DNA from: Phialocephala subalpina | Taxonomy: Eukaryota; Ascomycota; Leotiomycetes; Helotiales; Mollisiaceae | Length of the DNA: 12,025 nt | NCBI GenBank assembly: GCA_900073065.1 | Contig: FJOG01000001.1 | Location: forward strand, 618,082-630,106 | Direction: 5' to 3' | Shown here: in pieces, positions 8,133-12,025 of the stretch | Position numbering within the stretch: position 1 is the stretch's first letter | Layout: each line of letters starts with the position of its first letter | The notes under the pieces: generated by a model | What the model was told of the DNA's origin: nothing | Database searches by the model: none | The model's input: the letters and a program-made list of their open reading frames with translations, nothing else | Position numbers and translations under genes: made by a program

Positions 8133-9386
8133 CTACAAAAGACAATTGGCATAGTACGTTACGGTCGCTGCCCAATCACTAAAGATAGCCCTAATGCCAA
8201 TGTGCCTAGCCAACACATCCAAAATATCATACAGCTGCCCATCATAATGAATCCCCTGCGCAATCTGAGTGTAGTAATACTCCTCAGTCGAAGCTACCAA
8301 GGCCAAGGGACCCGAGCGCTCAAAAGTCCATGCAATGATATCCAACCCCGCCGCCTTCGCAGCATTCGCATACGCACTCGGGATGATAGTCTGATTATCA
8401 GGCGTAGTAGTGAGGAGGTATCCAAATGGAGGACCAATGATCTTCACTCCCTGCGCAGCAAGACCAGCAAGTTGCGTAGTTGCGTTGGCGAGTGTAGCAG
8501 GCGTATCTCCGTCTTCAGTGAGGTAGATGGCTTGTTTCGCGAAGTCGGGGTATTCTTTGATCCATTGGAAGATGTCGGGAGGATTGAAAGATTGGGCATA
8601 TACACGGCTGGGGTTGATGCTTCGGTTCTTGAAGGTGTCGAGCATGTCGCGGGCGTATTGCTCCTGTGTGTAGCCGTTGAATGGCATGATGACATACGGC
8701 GCTGGGGGAGTCTTCAACTCGGGTGTGAAGTTTCGGTAACCTGGGAGGGAGTCCACGAGCGTGATGTAGCTCTCGAGCGTCATGACCGTGCCGCACGTGT
8801 CGTAGAGCTCAGTTCGCCATGTTGGAGTTCCGTATTGGTAGTCTTTAACGTTCTTAGCGCTAGAATTGAAGCCATCTTGCTTGCCACAGAGGGTCAAGTA
8901 TTCAGCAGTCGTGATGTCGCTCGTGCAGCAGACGGCGTTGGCTGGTGAAGTTGCATTCGCGGGTGTGAATGAGACAGAGCACTTGGCGGCTAGATCTGGG
9001 TGGAGGAGGATGTTGGTCGTGGTGTGCAAGTCGCAGAGGGAGTGACGGCAGACAAGTCCACGATCTTTTGTGAAGCTGACATCGCACTCCAATATTCCCG
9101 CACCCATGCGAGCTCCTGCCATAGTGGACTCAACAGTCTCCTCGGGGAATTGGAGAGTTCCGCCTCCACGATGCCCAATGGTGAACTCCGTGATCTCTTG
9201 CACATTGTTCTCGCAACCAACGAGAGAATCTTTCAGAGGCCCATTCGTCATATTGTTGATGATATAGTATGGTCGTTCACCAACATCGACACGGTAGGGG
9301 ATCGTGTGCTGGGTACTTTTCCATGGCAGAGCTGCACTCGTCTCTGCCAGAAGAGCTACAACAACCAAATTGATGAACGAACGCAT
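8133..9386 (-). CDS. Secreted glycerophosphodiester phosphodiesterase-like protein
   Basis: GDPD-family TIM-barrel enzyme; members hydrolyse glycerophosphodiesters to glycerol-3-phosphate and an alcohol. Single uninterrupted exon, 417 residues. The frame opens upstream, but the first ATG is at 9386, immediately before a signal peptide (MRSFINLVVVALLAETSAA), so this start is chosen. Motifs: GHRGGG with His72-Arg73, PEETVES, LECDVS with Glu100 and Asp102, CRHS with His115 (the second catalytic His), and a later TPELK where GDPDs carry another acidic metal ligand plus Lys. IIAWTFERSG near the C-terminus fits the last barrel strand. Several N-x-S/T sequons (NMT, NAT, NRS, NQT) fit secretion. The GDPD barrel carries a Cys-rich insertion after His115, as in fungal secreted forms. 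The gene is GC-rich compared with the AT blocks on both sides and shows no lesion. It is probably independent of the cluster to its left. The specific substrate is not predictable. Confidence 0.85.
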   Translation of the reverse strand: MRSFINLVVVALLAETSAALPWKSTQHTIPYRVDVGERPYYIINNMTNGPLKDSLVGCENNVQEITEFTIGHRGGGTLQFPEETVESTMAGARMGAGILECDVSFTKDRGLVCRHSLCDLHTTTNILLHPDLAAKCSVSFTPANATSPANAVCCTSDITTAEYLTLCGKQDGFNSSAKNVKDYQYGTPTWRTELYDTCGTVMTLESYITLVDSLPGYRNFTPELKTPPAPYVIMPFNGYTQEQYARDMLDTFKNRSINPSRVYAQSFNPPDIFQWIKEYPDFAKQAIYLTEDGDTPATLANATTQLAGLAAQGVKIIGPPFGYLLTTTPDNQTIIPSAYANAAKAAGLDIIAWTFERSGPLALVASTEEYYYTQIAQGIHYDGQLYDILDVLARHIGIRAIFSDWAATVTYYANCLL

Positions 9387-9458
9387 GATGAGCAGATTGA
9401 ACAGTGAGAGGGTCAATTGACTTCAATTGTCCCGCGCAATAGCAGGAGTACCTCCCTA

Positions 9459-9468
9459 GCTATATAGC
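9459..9468 (-). promoter_or_regulatory. TATA-like element of the phosphodiesterase gene
   Basis: GCTATATAGC, a 10-bp palindrome, lies about 75 bp upstream of the ATG at 9386, a normal distance for a fungal TATA box with a short leader. Position and sequence are the only support. Confidence 0.4.
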
Positions 9469-10214
9469 TCTCGAAGCTCCCAGAGCTCCCCTCACTCACC
9501 CCTCGGTGCCAGCTGTAGGATGAGGCCATTGGCTTTGGCATGCACCTTATCTATGCAGCTTGACTGAGCCATTTGAGGGGTTGTCGGGTTTGGGATGAAT
9601 CTAGACGAACGGTGTTATCCACGTGCATAAGAAAAGAACGCTTGTTGCTTATTGATAACAGAAAACAGTCGTAAACCTGCATCTTTCGGGTTCACCGATA
9701 GGCCTAGGCATTCCTGGCGACAAACGAGAGGTTGGGTTGGCTCGAATGAACCCCATTGTCGGTTTGCCTGTTTTCGAGGCGTACCTGCGTCCTTGAGGTA
9801 TTCTGGAAGTTTAGAAGCTTGAAAAATCCACGTGTGAATGTATTGGCTTGACGATCTTATCGCTCATGCTGCCAAGATATGTGGCTGGTTGTCTTGGCAG
9901 AGTGCTGATGCCAAGACGCTGATACGGCCGCCGTTGAAATGTTGCGTGGTTTTCGACAGCGAAGGGCGTCGATGGCAGGCCGATCCTTTGGCAAAATGTT
10001 AATATTGTATGCTTTTCCAGGCGGTTTTGGCCAGCCTTTGAGGCTCAAGACTGTGGAGAAGAAAGATGAGATGACAAGCCTTTGTGAAGGAAGGAAAGGA
10101 AGCTCCCGAGACATTTGGGATGAAGTCAGAATACAATAGCGCATTCGGTAGTAAACCAATAGTACGAAGGGCCGGTTAATAAGTATTGAGCCTTGGTCCG
10201 TGCATTTAATCACG
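9469..10214. other. Intergenic, no supported gene
   Basis: No open frame here resembles a known protein. A 118-codon minus-strand frame (10213-9857) opens with GTG and a 66-codon plus-strand frame overlaps it (9939-10139); neither has family features or intron signals. The segment is of normal base composition and ends sharply at the AT-rich block. Confidence 0.5.
9869..9915. promoter_or_regulatory. Inverted CTGCCAAGA pair plus third GCCAAG site
   Basis: CTGCCAAGA at 9869-9877 and its exact inverse TCTTGGCAG at 9892-9900 enclose a 14-nt loop; another GCCAAG follows at 9910-9915. GCCARG is the core site of the fungal pH regulator PacC, so three sites lie within 47 bp, about 480-530 bp upstream of the phosphodiesterase start. 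Regulatory use is inference; the pair could also be a structural repeat. Confidence 0.3.
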
Positions 10215-10384
10215 TGAAACTTTAAATATCGTGAATTTCGATAATTTACTTTATAATAAATAATTTTAATATTAATATATTAATTATATTATAAACTTTA
10301 AACGCTTTTATATATTTAAAGTTAAAAATAATTTCCTTGAATATATTAACGATAGTATTACGTATAGGATTGGGTATCCTATTG

Positions 10385-10427
10385 GCGCAGCCTCTAATTG
10401 GTTTACAGCCACTATTTAAGGCTGCGC
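10385..10427. repeat. Hairpin: GCGCAGCCT / AGGCTGCGC
   Basis: Nine-base perfect arms at 10385-10393 and 10419-10427 with a 25-nt loop. It is one of the few GC-rich spots near the left edge of the AT block and may be a terminal or subterminal part of the degraded element. Confidence 0.4.
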
Positions 10428-10438
10428 GGCCTTTATAA

Positions 10439-10476
10439 CTTACGTAAAGCTCGCGTAAATTTACGCGTAACGTAAG
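10439..10476. repeat. Nested palindrome centred on CGCGTAAATTTACGCG
   Basis: A perfect 16-bp palindrome at 10452-10467 is flanked by CTTACGT (10439-10445) and its inverse ACGTAAG (10470-10476). It follows the 10385-10427 hairpin directly. It could be an element terminus or an origin- or binding-type structure of a mobile element; function is unknown. Confidence 0.4.
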
Positions 10477-11115
10477 AAGTCTTACGAGGATTATACGATT
10501 ATTATTCTTAAGTTATTATTTTATATATAAAGGCTCTTTAAATCTTTAGTAAAAAAATAAAGATTAATTTAATATTAATTTGATTTATTATTACCTTTTT
10601 TTATTTTATATTTTATATTTTAATTTTTTTACTTTAAAAATTAAAAGTTCGATAATAATACGTACGAAATTATAACTACTAATAATAATAATAAATAAAA
10701 GGCTTTTACGGACCCTTTTTTAGTAAATAGTAGTATTTTTCGCTTTTAGGCTTAATAACTCTTTTAGAGCTTTAAAGGAAATGGCGAATCTTTTACTTTT
10801 AGGATTTTAAATAGTAATATAAAAATTATTATTAATAATTTTCAATAAATTGCTAAAAGCTTTAATTAAACTTTAAACTTTGGATAGCAATTTAGCGCTA
10901 CTTTAAGTATTACTTTTAGCGTTAAAAATAGAGATATTTTAATTAAGTTTTTAAGTAAATCTTTTAAATTTTTAATTAATTTCAATCGTATTTAAGAAAA
11001 ACCTCGAAACTTTTCCGCCGATTAAATAGATTAGCGCTTTTTTGCGCGATAATAAGAATAATAAAACCTTTTAAATTAAGTCCTTAATATAATTTAGCGT
11101 TTATAAGCCCAAATT

Positions 11116-11330
11116 AACGCCGAAAACGACGCGTATCGCCAACGTAAACTCGAGCGGAGTAAATTAACTTTTCGTAGAGAATATATTCGCGATAAATACG
11201 ATTAAAGGCTAAGAAATCCCATTAACGGACTTTATAATTTTTACGCGTTAAACGCTTTTAATAACGAGAAAAAAAACGGTATTTTAAATATAAAGAAACT
11301 CGTTCGAACTAATATTATAAACTTTAAAAT
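11116..11330 (+). pseudogene. Possible RIP-degraded coding remnant
   Basis: In one plus-strand frame a charged, protein-like stretch is readable (NAENDAYRQRKLERSK, then TFRREYIRDKYD, then after one TAA, NPINGLYNFYALNAF). Stops in this frame downstream are almost all TAA, as expected if CAA, CAG and TGG codons were converted. It may be the remnant of a transposon-encoded protein. A second frame is partly open over the same bases, so this is weak. Family not recognised. Confidence 0.25.
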
Positions 11331-12025
11331 AGACTTTTTAACTTTTAAAAATCTCTCGATTAAAAACGCGTTTTAAAATTTAAAATCGATTTTCGATTTT
11401 CTTTTTAAAATACTCATTCGATTTACTTTCGAAGTACTTATTTCAAACTAAATATTTAACGTTTTTTTAGATTTTAATATTAAATTTGAAATACGAAAAG
11501 AAAACTAAGTAAAATTTATTATTTTCTTTTTATTTTACGAAAAGAAAAATATCGTAAAATATTAAACTTTTTTCGATATTATAAAAAACGTTTTTAAAGT
11601 TTAATTTTTTACATATAATTTTTATCGATTAAAAGTAAATATTACGGCGATACGCTTTAAAATAAACTCGAAAATAAAAAATAAATAGTTTTTTTTATAA
11701 TCTTCCGTTATTAACCCTTTTAAAATTCAAATATTTTAAATAAATTAAAAGTTTTAAATATACGATTTTATTACGTTACTTTAAAAACGCGAAACGAATA
11801 TTTTCGCGAAACTTTAACGTTTTACTTAAAATAATAATAAAAACGAAATAATATCAAAAGTTTATAATCGAATACGCAAATATAAACGAAATTTATTAAT
11901 ACGTAGAAAAAGCAACCGTATATAAACCCTCTCGAACGTTATTATAAACCTTTTTACGAAAAAATAATAATATAATAAAATTAATAAAATTCTTCTTTTT
12001 ATAATAAACGTATTTTTACGAGATT

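Larger units (their letters stand above)
10215..12025. repeat. AT-saturated RIP-degraded repeat block
   Basis: From about 10215 to the window end the sequence is dominated by TA, AA and TT with no usable open frame. CpA and TpG are scarce while TpA is abundant and many CpG (ACG, GCG, CGA) survive, which is the bias expected from RIP acting on CpA. The element family cannot be named. The block continues beyond the window. Confidence 0.75.

Noticed and set aside
8202..8948. 248-codon plus-strand frame opposite the phosphodiesterase
   Set aside because: It is the antisense shadow of a well-supported GDPD-family gene and has no family features.
9387..9416. N-terminal extension of the phosphodiesterase
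   Set aside because: The upstream frame opens with TTG, not ATG; the ATG at 9386 directly precedes the signal peptide.
9857..10213. 118-codon minus-strand frame between the phosphodiesterase and the AT block
   Set aside because: Opens with GTG, no conserved motif, and an overlapping plus-strand frame is equally unconvincing.
10215..12025. Centromere or mitochondrial-type DNA
   Set aside because: The CpA/TpG depletion with retained CpG and remnants of coding frame are better explained by a RIP-degraded transposon; no mitochondrial gene or tRNA is visible.
1..12025. CRISPR array, tRNA or rRNA
   Set aside because: No regularly spaced repeats and no recognisable tRNA or rRNA sequence were seen on either strand.

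Overview
The window looks like a gene-poor, accessory segment of a filamentous ascomycete (Pezizomycotina) genome. The genes are split by many short introns (about 44-87 nt) with GT...AG borders and CTAAC/CTGAC-type branch sites. A secreted fungal-type phosphodiesterase is present, and the right end is an AT-saturated block with the depletion of CpA/TpG expected from repeat-induced point mutation (RIP). No assignment below class level is possible from the sequence alone.

Layout. Positions 88-7637 hold what appears to be a decayed catabolic or secondary-metabolism-like gene cluster: an SDR (+, 88-1243, one nonsense codon), a second SDR (-, 1437-2598, six exons, fully open), a divergent promoter (2599-3039), a beta-lactamase-fold serine hydrolase/transesterase (+, 3040-4558, one nonsense codon), the 3' half of a thiolase-like acyltransferase (-, about 5690-5006, broken at a transposon-end-like sequence), and a fumarylacetoacetate-hydrolase-family gene (-, 7637-6587, one nonsense codon plus a one-base frameshift). 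An AT-rich hairpin segment (about 6310-6515) and an AT-rich relic (about 7650-7860) with a second transposon-end-like motif (7909-7940) sit between or beside these genes. Positions 8133-9386 (-) hold one intact intronless gene for a secreted glycerophosphodiester phosphodiesterase-like protein. Positions 9417-10214 show no gene. Positions 10215-12025 are a heavily mutated AT-rich relic without a usable reading frame.

How the genes could work together (inference): a serine hydrolase/transesterase acting on an ester or lactone, two NAD(P)-dependent SDRs oxidising alcohols to ketones, an FAH-family enzyme cleaving or hydrating a beta-dicarbonyl, and a thiolase-like enzyme handling an acyl-CoA would make a coherent route for dismantling an oxygenated, possibly polyketide-like or aromatic, molecule. 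No backbone synthase, transporter or regulator is visible here.

The strongest unusual signal is the mode of decay. Each of four genes is otherwise readable from exon to exon, and each carries an in-frame TAG or TAA explicable by one C-to-T change at CpA (TGG to TAG, CAA to TAA, or CAG to TAG). One SDR gene in their midst remains open. This looks like light, RIP-like leakage into low-copy genes next to transposon relics, and is a testable claim.
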